NCBI RefSeq assembly: GCF_900155545.1
Contig: NZ_LT732525.1
Coordinates: 1,021,330 to 1,055,494 of the forward strand
Length of the DNA: 34,165 bases
Reading direction: 5' to 3'
Origin: Clostridium sp. Marseille-P2415
GTDB lineage: Bacteria > Bacillota > Clostridia > Lachnospirales > Lachnospiraceae
Part shown: one piece after another, positions 1 to 7,434 of the stretch
Layout: the number at the start of each line of letters is the position of its first letter
How positions within the stretch are numbered: the stretch's first letter is position 1
The notes under the pieces: model-generated
Told to the model about the DNA's origin: nothing
Seen by the model: the letters and a program-made list of their open reading frames with translations, nothing else
Database searches by the model: none
Position numbers and translations under genes: made by a program

Positions 1-804
1 CATCTTAAGCTCCCCGGCCCTTTTTTCTGCAAAGGTACGGATGGAATCCTGAAACCGTTCCAAATCGGAAAGCCGTTCCGCCCGCAGGGTTAACGCCAGT
101 TTTCCATCTCCAGGAGAGACCCCAAAGGATTCTTCCCCAACCTTCACTTGTATGATGGTCGCAAGCACCATGCCCTCATAACCTGGCTGTGCGGCAAATT
201 CAGGAATGCGGCAGATCAGTTCTCCGATCAGCCAGGCAGGATTTATCCCCTGCTCCGGGTAAGCGGCATGGCACTGCCTTCCTTTTAAGGTGAGGATGAT
301 CCCCCTTGAGGCGCAGGCAAAAGTCCCTTCCCGGAGCACAACCGTACCAAGAGGATAGCCCGGTAAATTGTGAAATGCGTAGACCTCTTCAATTCCCTTT
401 TCCGTTAAAAGTCTGCTGCACATCTCTCCTCCCTGACCGGTCTCCTCTGCCGGCTGAAATAGAAAATAGACATTCCTTCCCAGCTTCTTCCCCTCAGCAA
501 AAAGGCAGAGACCGGCAAGCACCGCGCTGTGTCCATCGTGTCCGCAGCCATGGAATACCCTGCCGTCTTCTCCCTTAATCGCATCCATATCTGCCCGAAA
601 CGCCACGCTTTTTTCAGCCCCCTCCTCCTGGTGGACAGCGTAGAACCAGCCGTTACAGTCAACGATCCTAAAAGTTGTATGCTGCCTTAGAAAGCCTTTT
701 AACAAATCCATGGTCCTTTCTTCACAGCCGGACTTTTCCGGACAATAATGAAGCGCTCTCCGAAGATTTTTTAACATTTCATATGTATGGTATTCAATTC
801 CCAT
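1..804 (-). CDS. M20 family amidohydrolase/peptidase, C-terminus cut by window edge
   Basis: The visible 268 codons are the N-terminal two thirds of an M20D-type metal-dependent amidohydrolase (aminoacylase / N-acyl-amino-acid hydrolase type). Translation shows the metal-binding HGCGHDGHSA motif near residue 90, the QPAEETGQGG motif with the catalytic glutamate, and AFHNLPGYPLGTV, all typical of the subfamily. The dimerisation domain follows and the frame runs out of the window open. The start is the ATG at 804, preceded by GGAGGAAG. It overlaps the end of the upstream HD-domain gene by 11 bp, so the two are probably co-translated. The substrate cannot be read from sequence. Confidence 0.88.
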   Translation of the reverse strand, partial: MGIEYHTYEMLKNLRRALHYCPEKSGCEERTMDLLKGFLRQHTTFRIVDCNGWFYAVHQEEGAEKSVAFRADMDAIKGEDGRVFHGCGHDGHSAVLAGLCLFAEGKKLGRNVYFLFQPAEETGQGGEMCSRLLTEKGIEEVYAFHNLPGYPLGTVVLREGTFACASRGIILTLKGRQCHAAYPEQGINPAWLIGELICRIPEFAAQPGYEGMVLATIIQVKVGEESFGVSPGDGKLALTLRAERLSDLERFQDSIRTFAEKRAGELKM

Positions 805-1366
805 GTTTTTCTTCCTCCATCAGCCTCATGGTATCCCGCCGGACCTCATCCCGCAGCTTTCTTGTCACCTGAAAGCTCTCACAGATTTCATTTCCATAGG
901 TCAGGTTTAAATCATATTCCAGGGGCAGCCAGGTCTTTGTACCGGCCTCATTATGCTGAATCAGGGTTTCAATTTTATCAAGGGCTTTGCAAAGTCTGGC
1001 CTCCTTTGTCTCACAACGGGCCATTTCCTCAAAAAGAGGGGCGACGGAAGCGTTCAGATGCTCTGGCAGCCTCTCTAAGAGAGACCGGACAGCCTCATCC
1101 TCCACCGCTTCGTCCTCCCCTGTCTTTTCAAAAGCCGGAATATCTCCGGTTAAGGCCTCTCCCCAGTCATGGATCAGGCACATCCGGATCACCTTATCCA
1201 TATGAAGCTCCGGAAAATCCTTTTCCATAAGCATGGCCATGACCGCAAGACGCCAGCTGTGCTCCGCGACACTCTCCTGCCTGCCGTTTGTCGTCCAGTT
1301 GTGGCGGGTATTGCATTTTAATTTTTCCAATATTCCTAAGAATTTAATTAACTCCTGTGGATTCAA
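794..1366 (-). CDS. HD-domain phosphohydrolase (YfbR/HDDC2-like)
   Basis: This 190-residue protein carries the split HD signature: His in EHSWRLAVMAM (about residues 35-45), HD in LIHDWGEALTGDIPAF (about 65-80) and a downstream Asp. The pattern and length resemble YfbR/HDDC2-type 5'-deoxynucleotidases, which dephosphorylate deoxynucleoside monophosphates using a divalent metal. The exact substrate is an inference. The start is TTG at 1366, which overlaps the stop of the upstream permease by 4 bp; an AGGGG-type ribosome binding site lies about 10 nt upstream. No later Met would keep the first helix, so TTG is preferred. Confidence 0.8.
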   Translation of the reverse strand: MNPQELIKFLGILEKLKCNTRHNWTTNGRQESVAEHSWRLAVMAMLMEKDFPELHMDKVIRMCLIHDWGEALTGDIPAFEKTGEDEAVEDEAVRSLLERLPEHLNASVAPLFEEMARCETKEARLCKALDKIETLIQHNEAGTKTWLPLEYDLNLTYGNEICESFQVTRKLRDEVRRDTMRLMEEEKHGN

Positions 1367-2478
1367 CGTACTTTTCCCCTTTCTTCCTGCTTAGCTCTTT
1401 TTCCGCCATTATAGCACGTTCCTCCGTACAGCTCCACAATATCTTCTATTATTAAAAGACCGATGGGCCCAAGAATAAATCCCAGAAGACCGAACAGCTG
1501 AAGGCCGACGTACATGGAAACAAGAGTTTCAAGCGGCGTAAGCCCCATCTTGCCGCCCATGATCTTGGCCTCCATAACCTCCCTCAAAAAGTAACAGATA
1601 ATGTAAATGATGATCAGCCCGGCTCCGTAAACCCAATGTTTATTAATCAGAGAAAACAAGGCCCATGGGATTAAAACCGCTCCAGTTCCGAAAATGGGCA
1701 GCGCATCCAGAAGACCGATTCCGATTCCGAACAGTATAAAATAAGGATTGCCCATAAGAAACAAACCTGCCGAGCATACCAGCATGGTAAAAAGCATAAT
1801 GGTACCCTGAGTCTTCAGCCATGCGCTTCCGACCGTCATCAAGCGGCTCCCCAGCATGGCATATTCGTAACAGAACATGGAATTGTCCCGCCTCTCCCGG
1901 ATGTCATCCATTTCCTGAAGGGATAAAATCGTGGCGATAAAAAAAATTACGGTAATTACGATGAACTGGACGAAATATTTGACAATTGTCATGGAGTTCA
2001 CCATGAGAAATGACATCGCCCTGCTTTTTATCGCGGCTTCCCCTCCTGAGAGAATATCTCTCATCACCTCTACCATATATCCATCCGGAAGCTTTAAAAA
2101 CCGCTCCGCAAAAGAGCAGTTATCCATCAGCCACTGATCGACGCCTGCCAGGAACCGTGGAAGATTCTCAAGCAGAAGCCTGGCTTCCATGCACAGCTTC
2201 CTTCCCCCCACATAAAGAAGGATTCCGAAAATGACCATTAAAACGATGATTTCTATTCCACCGATCACTGCCAGAGGAATGGAAATCACCTTACCCTTCA
2301 CCGTAAAACGGGATTTTTTTTCAACCCAAAGGGCCGAAGGGCGAAGGGAAAGCGCAAATACATATGAAATCAAAAAGGGAATCACAAGAGGCAGCAGATA
2401 GCGAAAACTTAAATATACTGCCCCTGTAACTCCCAATATTAATAATGTTTTCTTCAGTTTTCTGCTCGGTTTCTCCAT
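1363..2478 (-). CDS. AI-2E family transporter (YtvI/PerM-like membrane protein)
   Basis: A polytopic membrane protein of 371 residues. It has a hydrophobic hairpin near the N-terminus (about residues 10-45), a further membrane segment near 60-85, an amphipathic central region and four to five membrane segments in the C-terminal half. The C-terminal GLLGFILGPIGLLI segment is characteristic of the AI-2E/PerM family. Members export small molecules or act as Na+/H+ antiporters; none can be assigned here. A GTG at 2520 would add 14 residues but lacks a ribosome binding site, whereas ATG 2478 is preceded by AGGTGAG. It is the first gene of a three-gene overlapping set with the HD and M20 genes. Confidence 0.85.
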   Translation of the reverse strand: MEKPSRKLKKTLLILGVTGAVYLSFRYLLPLVIPFLISYVFALSLRPSALWVEKKSRFTVKGKVISIPLAVIGGIEIIVLMVIFGILLYVGGRKLCMEARLLLENLPRFLAGVDQWLMDNCSFAERFLKLPDGYMVEVMRDILSGGEAAIKSRAMSFLMVNSMTIVKYFVQFIVITVIFFIATILSLQEMDDIRERRDNSMFCYEYAMLGSRLMTVGSAWLKTQGTIMLFTMLVCSAGLFLMGNPYFILFGIGIGLLDALPIFGTGAVLIPWALFSLINKHWVYGAGLIIIYIICYFLREVMEAKIMGGKMGLTPLETLVSMYVGLQLFGLLGFILGPIGLLIIEDIVELYGGTCYNGGKRAKQEERGKVR

Positions 2479-2579
2479 GGACTCACCTGTTTCTGATTTG
2501 TACTTCTTTTGTACAATCACTATTATGAACTGCCATGATAGAAAATATGCGGGAATCTGCTTAGTAAAAAATTCCTGAT

Positions 2580-3281
2580 TTATACCGGCTCCGGCCGCTC
2601 GAACATCTCAAACCATTCTCCCCTTGGTTTTACCGAATAGGTCGTCTTTTCTTTTGTAATGGGATGAAAAAACGTTAAGCGACAGGCAAATAAGGCCACA
2701 TTTCCTCTGACCGGACCGCTGTTAAAACGGGGATTATATTTCCGGTCTCCCCATAAAGGGGTACCGTGTCCCGCCATCTGAACGCGGATCTGATGATGGC
2801 GGCCTGTCTCCAGCCTGATTTCCACCAGACAGTATTCTTCATCTCCCATTTTTTTGCTATCCACAACCCGAAAATGAAGCTCTGCGGGTTTTGCACCTTT
2901 TATCCCCTTTTCCACAATTTTTGAACAATTATTTTTGCTGTCCTTCCACAGATAATCCACGTATGTTCCAGAGTTTTCCACAGGTTTTCCACAAACCACA
3001 GCCTGATATATTTTTTCCATCTGATGCTCGGAAACCTGCTTGCTAAGGGACTCTGCCGCCCCTCTCGTTTTTGCGTACACCATAACTCCCCCGACTGGCT
3101 TGTCCAGCCTGTGGATAACTCCCACATATGGCTCCCCTGATTTTGGGGATATCATGTTGATATGTTTCTTTACTTCACTGACCATATCCGGTTCAAAGGA
3201 TTTTGCGGACTGGGATTCCACCCCAACCGGTTTTTCCACAACCAGGATCTCTTCGTCTTCGTACAATATGTTTAGAGTCAT
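2580..3281 (-). CDS. RluA-family RNA pseudouridine synthase
   Basis: A 233-residue protein with the family signature HRLDKPVGGVMVYAKT (about residues 58-73), in which the Asp of HRLD is the catalytic nucleophile. The second signature, GRHHQIRVQMAGHG followed by PLWGDRKY, is near residue 160. No N-terminal S4 domain is visible, so it is the short catalytic form of the RluA/RluC/RluD superfamily. It isomerises uridines in rRNA or tRNA; the site is unknown. A GGAAGGG ribosome binding site precedes the ATG. It appears monocistronic, 101 bp upstream of the AI-2E gene. Confidence 0.9.
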   Translation of the reverse strand: MTLNILYEDEEILVVEKPVGVESQSAKSFEPDMVSEVKKHINMISPKSGEPYVGVIHRLDKPVGGVMVYAKTRGAAESLSKQVSEHQMEKIYQAVVCGKPVENSGTYVDYLWKDSKNNCSKIVEKGIKGAKPAELHFRVVDSKKMGDEEYCLVEIRLETGRHHQIRVQMAGHGTPLWGDRKYNPRFNSGPVRGNVALFACRLTFFHPITKEKTTYSVKPRGEWFEMFERPEPV

Positions 3282-3383
3282 GTTTTTCCCTTCCTGTTCC
3301 TTCTTTTCGTTTCATTTATTATATTTTATTGTGCCGTTTATGGCAAACACCTTTTAAAAATACTTTGAAATTCAAAAAAACGG

Positions 3384-3412
3384 TTGCATTTTTATCTGCG
3401 AAAGTGTATAGT
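3384..3412 (+). promoter_or_regulatory. Sigma-A promoter for the hemolysin III-family gene
   Basis: TTGCAT (3384-3389) and TATAGT (3407-3412) are separated by 17 bp. They lie about 75 bp before the ATG at 3486, in AT-rich sequence. An ideal AAGGAGGAG ribosome binding site follows just before the start codon. The rest of the 3282-3485 gap shows no other feature. Confidence 0.65.
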
Positions 3413-3485
3413 ATATAAAAAGACAGCACATAGTATTTAATACTACATTATACGTTTATCAATATTTAACAAGGAGGAGATTCCT

Positions 3486-4133
3486 ATGCAAATAAAAATC
3501 AAGGATCCTGTCAGTGCAATTACCCATTTCATCGCCATGATACTGGCCCTTATTGCCGCCACGCCTCTGCTTATCAAGGCTTCTTCCGACGGAAAGCTTC
3601 ATATGGCAGCCTTAACGGTCTTTATCATCAGCATGGTCCTGCTTTATGCAGCCAGCACCATATACCACACCCTGGATGTTTCTCCAAAAATAAATAAATT
3701 ACTGAAAAAAATAGATCATATGATGATTTTCATCCTGATTGCAGGAACATACACGCCGGTCTGCCTAATCGTTCTGGGCGACCGGACCGGCTGGAGCCTG
3801 CTGGCCCTGGTCTGGGGAATTGCCATCTCAGGCATTCTCATAAAAGCCTGCTTCATCATGTGCCCAAAATGGTTTTCTTCCGGCCTGTACATTGCCATGG
3901 GCTGGGTATGTGTCCTGGCATTCAGTAAAATTATAAACGCTCTGCCTCCTGCGGCCTTTGTCTGGCTTCTGGCCGGAGGCATCATCTATACCGTGGGCGG
4001 TATTATTTACGCCTTGAAGCTTCCCCTTTTCAATGCCAGACACAAAAGCTTTGGTTCTCATGAGATTTTTCATCTTTTCGTCATGGGCGGAAGCCTTTGC
4101 CATTATATTCTGATGTATCATTTTGTTGCCTGA
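3486..4133 (+). CDS. Hemolysin III / PAQR-family membrane protein (TrhA-type)
   Basis: A 215-residue, seven-helix integral membrane protein. Early ITHFIAM contains the first conserved His, STIYHTL (about residues 56-62) carries the second motif, and HEIFHLFVMGGSLCHY near the C-terminus gives the last His pair; these are the metal-coordinating positions of PAQR/hemolysin III proteins. The family influences membrane lipid homeostasis; direct haemolysis is not implied. It is one of only two plus-strand genes in the window. It has its own promoter and ends at a bidirectional terminator shared with the convergent GIY-YIG gene. Confidence 0.9.
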   Translation: MQIKIKDPVSAITHFIAMILALIAATPLLIKASSDGKLHMAALTVFIISMVLLYAASTIYHTLDVSPKINKLLKKIDHMMIFILIAGTYTPVCLIVLGDRTGWSLLALVWGIAISGILIKACFIMCPKWFSSGLYIAMGWVCVLAFSKIINALPPAAFVWLLAGGIIYTVGGIIYALKLPLFNARHKSFGSHEIFHLFVMGGSLCHYILMYHFVA

Positions 4134-4141
4134 TTCATATA

Positions 4142-4183
4142 AAAAACCGTCAATCCCACTTTTATGCGGCTTTGACGGTTTTT
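4142..4183. terminator. Bidirectional intrinsic terminator
   Basis: Complementary arms AAAAACCGTCAA (4142-4153) and TTGACGGTTTTT (4172-4183) form a stem with A/T tracts on both sides, so it works for both convergent genes. The plus-strand gene stops at 4133 and the minus-strand GIY-YIG gene stops at 4185. Confidence 0.85.
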
Positions 4184-4184
4184 C

Positions 4185-4430
4185 TCATCCGGTCTCTCCG
4201 ATCAGTTTTAACTTGTCCTTTCTGGAAAGCTTTTTAATGGCTGCCTCCCGGCGCATGGCATCTTCCTTTGTAGGAAATTCTTCATAGTAGGCTAAGGCCA
4301 CAGGCCTGCGCGCCTTTGTGTATTTGGCGCCTTTTCCTTCATTATGGGCCTTAAGACGTTTCTCTAAATGGTTTGTCCATCCGCAGTAAAGGGTATTATC
4401 TGCACATTTTAAAATATAGGTGTAATTCAT
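4185..4430 (-). CDS. Small GIY-YIG nuclease-domain protein (UPF0213/YhbQ-like)
   Basis: An 81-residue single-domain protein matching the short GIY-YIG family. It starts [19 protein letters not shown], where YTYIL plus YCGW form the GIY-YIG core, then [17 protein letters not shown] with the conserved Arg and a KARRP segment. The glutamate in REAAIKKL is at the usual metal-ligand position. Such proteins are annotated as excinuclease-like, but a cellular role is not established. Its 5' region is unusually long and structured (4431-4582). GGGGAG lies 7-8 nt before the ATG. Confidence 0.88.
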   Translation of the reverse strand: MNYTYILKCADNTLYCGWTNHLEKRLKAHNEGKGAKYTKARRPVALAYYEEFPTKEDAMRREAAIKKLSRKDKLKLIGETG

Positions 4431-4582
4431 GTTTTACTCCCCGGCATCATGAGATTCATGCTATGTAAACGGTAATAACGCCTTGCAATCACGTCACTAC
4501 CGTCCAGGGTAACCTGTCATCTATCTAAAGCACCAGCTGGATGCGGATTGGCGCCGTCGATGGTTGAACTATAGCTAAGCTA
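4431..4582 (-). promoter_or_regulatory. Structured 5' leader of the GIY-YIG gene
   Basis: About 150 nt lie between the minus-strand promoter (4589-4618) and the ATG at 4430. As minus-strand RNA, CGGUAGUGACG pairs along its full length with CGUUAUUACCG (two G-U pairs), spanning 4471-4503. The same arms would be mismatched as plus-strand RNA, which favours an RNA acting on the minus strand. A second small hairpin, CATGA-ATC-TCATG, sits at 4449-4461 just before the ribosome binding site. No reading frame of note was found. It matches no riboswitch class that I recognise. Confidence 0.4.
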
Positions 4583-4586
4583 TAGT
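4568..4586. repeat. Perfect palindrome between divergent promoters (operator-like)
   Basis: ACTATAGCT-A-AGCTATAGT is a perfect 9+9 bp inverted repeat around one central base. It lies in the spacer of a candidate plus-strand promoter (TTGAAC 4564-4569, 18 bp, TATTAT 4588-4593). It also lies immediately downstream of the minus-strand -10 box. This placement is typical of a repressor operator controlling both directions. No cognate regulator is next to it. Confidence 0.5.
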
Positions 4587-4588
4587 AT

Positions 4589-4618
4589 ATTATATAACAG
4601 GACAAACTGATATGTGAA
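4589..4618 (-). promoter_or_regulatory. Sigma-A promoter reading leftward into the GIY-YIG leader
   Basis: On the minus strand, TTCACA (4613-4618) and a perfect TATAAT (4589-4594) are separated by 18 bp. Transcription would start near 4582, at the edge of the palindrome. Confidence 0.55.
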
Positions 4619-4713
4619 TAGCAATCTTTATATTGCCCTTTTTTAAAAAAATCATTCAAGTGGACAGAGTTAAGTATGCCAGGCAAAAGGCAAGCCTTCT
4701 GCCTGGATTTTTT
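4600..4713 (+). ncRNA. Candidate small RNA with orphan terminator
   Basis: A plus-strand promoter (TTGAAC/TATTAT, 4564-4593) and a plus-oriented intrinsic terminator bound a segment of about 115 nt with no convincing reading frame. The terminator is CCAGGCA (4679-4685), loop, TGCCTGG (4699-4705), then a T-run to 4713. Read leftward, the same hairpin has no U-tract, so it is not the terminator of the SPOCS gene ending at 4746. A weak upstream hairpin, GCAAT/ATTGC before a T-run near 4621-4645, could be an early stop. The RNA itself is an inference. Confidence 0.35.
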
Positions 4714-4745
4714 TAATTTATCCGCTTGAATTCAGGAAATTACGC

Positions 4746-6317
4746 CTATGACAGCTCTTTTACGAGAATCAGTCTGTCTCCAGGCTTTACCATTTTTTCC
4801 GTCAATCCGTTTGCAGCCATGATGGTATCAATGGTGGTATGGAATTTTTTGGCAATTTTCCAGAGAGAATCATGGGGCTGGACGATGTATCCGACGATAC
4901 CGGGAAGCATTTGCAGATTATTAAGATCCATCGGTGCCTCCGATGCGCCTGTGATGATCTGCACACAGACCGGCTGCAGGGCCAGTAAATCAAGGGAGAT
5001 GGTAGCTTTCACCTCAATGCTGCCTCCGCCCATCATTACCGCACTTAACTGCTCCAGGCCCGGGTTTAACTGGCAGACCGTATCCCTATTAATTCCTGGG
5101 GCCTCGATCAAAAAATGGAACGGCAGGTTTTCTACGGATGACTGGATCGGCTGGGTATCATCGGAGGTGAGATAAAGCATCTGTACTTCCAAAACACCCT
5201 CTACATGAAGTCCATCCTCTTTGACTTCTGTTTCATCAATTTTTACCGTGCCCTCACTGTGGCATATCTGAAGAATATGGTCCGCATTATCCAGATTTAC
5301 CTTTTCCACGATCTTGCATTTGCTCATATTTTTCGTAAGGATCTTATCAAAGCATGCCTCTCCGGTCTGCAGCGAAAGTTCCCGGTTGGTAGAATATAAG
5401 TCACTTAACATTTCCATATTCTCTTCTTTGTAAAGCTTCATATCCAGTTCGAGAACCGCATCTGCATCCATTTCCCGCATCTCACCGTCAGAATCCGGCT
5501 TTGCCTCAATGTCTTTGTGAATCAGATGGACCATTACCGAAGGAACCATATCTTCGGTCACATCCGAAACCTCCAGTTCTCCGGAAAACGGAATATTTTC
5601 CTCAAGCCACTGGATCGGTGCACCTTCTCCTTCTCCCTGATAAATGACAAAAACCAGCAATTCCCCGTCAAGCATCATTTTACCGTCCACGGGCTTGGTG
5701 GTTACGCCTCTTAGCTTCATTTCGTTCCATAAAATGTGATCGATGTTCGGCTTGTTGCCGGATAATGTAATCGTATCCTTGATGCGGAACGTATCCTTAT
5801 GGCGGAGGGCAATGGCAGCCACATCCACATTGCGGCGGAGGATTTCTACCACAGGCACGTCTACGGAAGCCGCTCCAATGTCCACTTCTACGGCAGCATC
5901 TACATCATAAAGAGTTTCTACCTTTGCCTGCAAAGTTACAATTGCTTTAACGCTCAGCTTTCTGGAATTGATGATCCCCGGATTTAAGTCTTCCAAATCC
6001 CATACCAGCTGGACATAATCCTTCTCTTCCAGACCCGGCACATTGATAGGCTCCTCAAAGTTGATGCTTCCGGAAAGAGCCTGAAGCCCCCCTTCCGCTC
6101 CGCGATAGAGTATGGTAAAATCCAGCTTGCCCCGGACCACCACCCGTTCTGTCTGGCTTTTCACTGATTCAATGGTAATTTCGCCGGAACTTAAAATAAT
6201 CTGATCCACATCATCCATGCTGTCCGGGACAATGAAATCATCGTCAAGAGTGATCTGTGATGCGGCATATCCTTTCCAACGATTCATATGTATGTTTTTC
6301 TTCACCAGCTCCAACAT
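4746..6317 (-). CDS. SPOCS (DUF3794) and LysM domain spore protein
   Basis: A 523-residue protein with no signal peptide or membrane segment. The first 460 residues contain repeated beta-rich SPOCS/DUF3794 modules. Examples are VPDSMDDVDQIILSSGEITI with FTILYRG near the N-terminus and repeated QMLYLT/FVIYQG-type strands later. The C-terminus (about 472-520) is a LysM module: YIVQPHDSLWKIAKKFHTT, then MAANGL and KPGDRLIL. SPOCS-LysM proteins occur in endospore formers and are linked to the spore envelope. Expression in the mother cell fits the sigma-E-like promoter at 6357-6385. The ribosome binding site, AGGTG, lies 7 nt before the ATG and inside the 3' arm of a terminator-like hairpin. Confidence 0.88.
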   Translation of the reverse strand: MLELVKKNIHMNRWKGYAASQITLDDDFIVPDSMDDVDQIILSSGEITIESVKSQTERVVVRGKLDFTILYRGAEGGLQALSGSINFEEPINVPGLEEKDYVQLVWDLEDLNPGIINSRKLSVKAIVTLQAKVETLYDVDAAVEVDIGAASVDVPVVEILRRNVDVAAIALRHKDTFRIKDTITLSGNKPNIDHILWNEMKLRGVTTKPVDGKMMLDGELLVFVIYQGEGEGAPIQWLEENIPFSGELEVSDVTEDMVPSVMVHLIHKDIEAKPDSDGEMREMDADAVLELDMKLYKEENMEMLSDLYSTNRELSLQTGEACFDKILTKNMSKCKIVEKVNLDNADHILQICHSEGTVKIDETEVKEDGLHVEGVLEVQMLYLTSDDTQPIQSSVENLPFHFLIEAPGINRDTVCQLNPGLEQLSAVMMGGGSIEVKATISLDLLALQPVCVQIITGASEAPMDLNNLQMLPGIVGYIVQPHDSLWKIAKKFHTTIDTIMAANGLTEKMVKPGDRLILVKELS

Positions 6318-6371
6318 AAAAAAGCACCTGCCTTACCTTCTTTATTCCTTTAAGAAAGTTTATGCAGGTGC
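6318..6371 (-). terminator. Terminator hairpin overlapping the SPOCS gene start
   Basis: Eight-base perfect arms, GCACCTGC and GCAGGTGC on the minus strand (6364-6371 and 6324-6331), are followed by six U residues directly abutting the ATG at 6317. It would stop read-through from cysE, whose stop is at 6438. The 3' arm holds the AGGTG ribosome binding site. The 5' arm overlaps the -10 box of the sigma-E-like promoter, so a transcript starting there could not form the hairpin. Confidence 0.6.
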
Positions 6372-6385
6372 ATGTTTCAATATAC
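6357..6385 (-). promoter_or_regulatory. Sigma-E-type promoter of the SPOCS-LysM gene
   Basis: On the minus strand, GTATATT (6379-6385) and CATAAACT (6357-6364) are separated by 14 bp. This is close to the Bacillus sigma-E consensus (ATATT-type -35, CATACANT-type -10). The downstream gene encodes a spore protein, which supports the call. Start of transcription would be near 6350. Confidence 0.6.
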
Positions 6386-6437
6386 TTTTTTTGTTGGCAT
6401 TCCTGTTCTTCCGCAAAAAGTGCAGCTTCTGATGCCC

Positions 6438-7112
6438 CTATTCCTGCGGATTTCCTTCTTCTGGAGCACCGTTCTGAGCTTCAAGCCGGTTCTGCAGCTT
6501 TAAAATCGTTTCTTCCAGTTCCTTTACCCGCTCCTCCATCTTGCAGTAGTGGTCCATGGTAACCAGATTGCTTTCCTCTTTTGGAAGCGGTACACCGCCG
6601 ATCTTAACGGGACGTGCCGGAATCCCAACCGCTGTCACATTATTCTCAAGCGGCTTTAAAAGCACTGCATTGGCCGCAATGGTACAATTATCGCCTACCT
6701 CGAAGGAACCCAGGATCTTGGCCCCGGCGCCTACGGTCACATTGTTTCCCAGGGTGGGGTGGCGTTTTCCCTTGTTTAATCCCACGCCTCCCAGGGTAAC
6801 TCCCTGATAGATGGTACAGTTATCCCCAACCACAGTGGTCTCTCCGATCACCACACCGCAGCCGTGGTCAATGAGAATTCCGTGTCCCAGCTGCGCGCCG
6901 GGATGAATCTCAATCAGCGTAAAAAACCTTGCTAACTGGGAAATGAGCCTTGCAATAAAAAACATATTATGCCGGTAAAACCAGTGTGCAAAACGGTGCC
7001 AGATTAACGCATGGACCCCTTGATACAGCAAAAGCACTTCAAGCTTATTTCTGGCCGCCGGATCCCGTTCCTTTACTGCCGTCACATCAAGCCATATATC
7101 TTTTAATATCAT
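6438..7112 (-). CDS. cysE: Serine O-acetyltransferase
   Basis: A 224-residue enzyme converting L-serine and acetyl-CoA to O-acetylserine, the first step of cysteine synthesis. The N-terminal helical part includes RDPAARNKLEVLLLYQGVHALIWHR in pieces. The left-handed beta-helix follows (about 60-180) with HPGAQLGHGILIDHGCGVVIGE in sections, including the catalytic-type His residues, and GGVGLNKGKRHPTLGNN. A C-terminal coiled segment (about 195-215, EERVKELEETILKLQNRLE) is extra to the catalytic fold. A GTG at 7145 would extend the frame into the repeats. ATG 7112 has AGGAAG 7 nt upstream and is preferred. The O-acetylserine lyase gene is not in the window. Confidence 0.93.
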   Translation of the reverse strand: MILKDIWLDVTAVKERDPAARNKLEVLLLYQGVHALIWHRFAHWFYRHNMFFIARLISQLARFFTLIEIHPGAQLGHGILIDHGCGVVIGETTVVGDNCTIYQGVTLGGVGLNKGKRHPTLGNNVTVGAGAKILGSFEVGDNCTIAANAVLLKPLENNVTAVGIPARPVKIGGVPLPKEESNLVTMDHYCKMEERVKELEETILKLQNRLEAQNGAPEEGNPQE

Positions 7113-7126
7113 ATTACGCTTCCTCT

Positions 7127-7230
7127 TTTCCTCTTTCCTGCCCACGCTTTTTGGGCATAAAGGTATACCCGCAGGGTGTTTCCTCTTTCCTGCCCACGCC
7201 TTTTGGGCATAAAGGTATACCCGCAGGGTG
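7127..7230. repeat. Two 52-bp direct tandem repeats in the cysE leader
   Basis: Units 7127-7178 and 7179-7230 are identical except for one base (T at 7148, C at 7200). A third copy begins with CTTCCTC and then diverges. Read leftward, each unit holds two hairpins: ACCC-TGC-GGGT and TGCCCA-7 nt-TGGGCA. The array sits between an extended -10 promoter and the cysE ribosome binding site, so both copies would be in the mRNA leader. Confidence 0.85.
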
Positions 7231-7255
7231 CTTCCTCACGGCTCCTGATTGAAAT

Positions 7256-7264
7256 AGTATATCA
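7256..7264 (-). promoter_or_regulatory. Extended -10 promoter for cysE
   Basis: Minus-strand TGATATACT contains an extended TGN element followed by TATACT (7256-7261). No good -35 box is visible. It gives a leader of about 135 nt containing both repeats. No T-box signature was found in the leader, although T-boxes often control cysE in Firmicutes. Confidence 0.45.
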
Positions 7265-7373
7265 TATGACAGCCTAAGAAAAAAGGGGGATTTACAGATT
7301 TCCGCGTGATGGAAGTAAATCCTTATTTCCCCGTCCAGAAGAAACACGCTCTGTGAGTTTGCCCGCGTAAACC

Positions 7374-7413
7374 GAAAAAAACAGCCGTCCTGCTCCTTGC
7401 CGACGCGCAGAAC
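7374..7413 (-). terminator. Intrinsic terminator after the PrcB-like gene
   Basis: On the minus strand, AGCCGTTCTGC and GCAGGACGGCT pair around a short loop and are followed by seven T residues. It lies 22 nt past the stop at 7435 and separates this gene, and the polyamine operon above it, from cysE. Confidence 0.8.
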
Positions 7414-7434
7414 GGCTTCTTAAGTTTCGATTGT

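Noticed and set aside
405-662. 85-residue minus-strand reading frame
   Set aside because: It is out of frame within the M20 amidohydrolase, whose own frame shows clear catalytic motifs over the same bases.
7114-7347. 77-residue minus-strand reading frame running through the 52-bp repeats
   Set aside because: It is just the repeats and the promoter region translated; it has no ribosome binding site, overlaps the cysE start, and has no protein-like features.
7113-7434. T-box or other known riboswitch for cysE
   Set aside because: No AGGGTGGTACCGCG-like T-box sequence, specifier loop or anti-terminator was found; the leader is mostly the two repeats.
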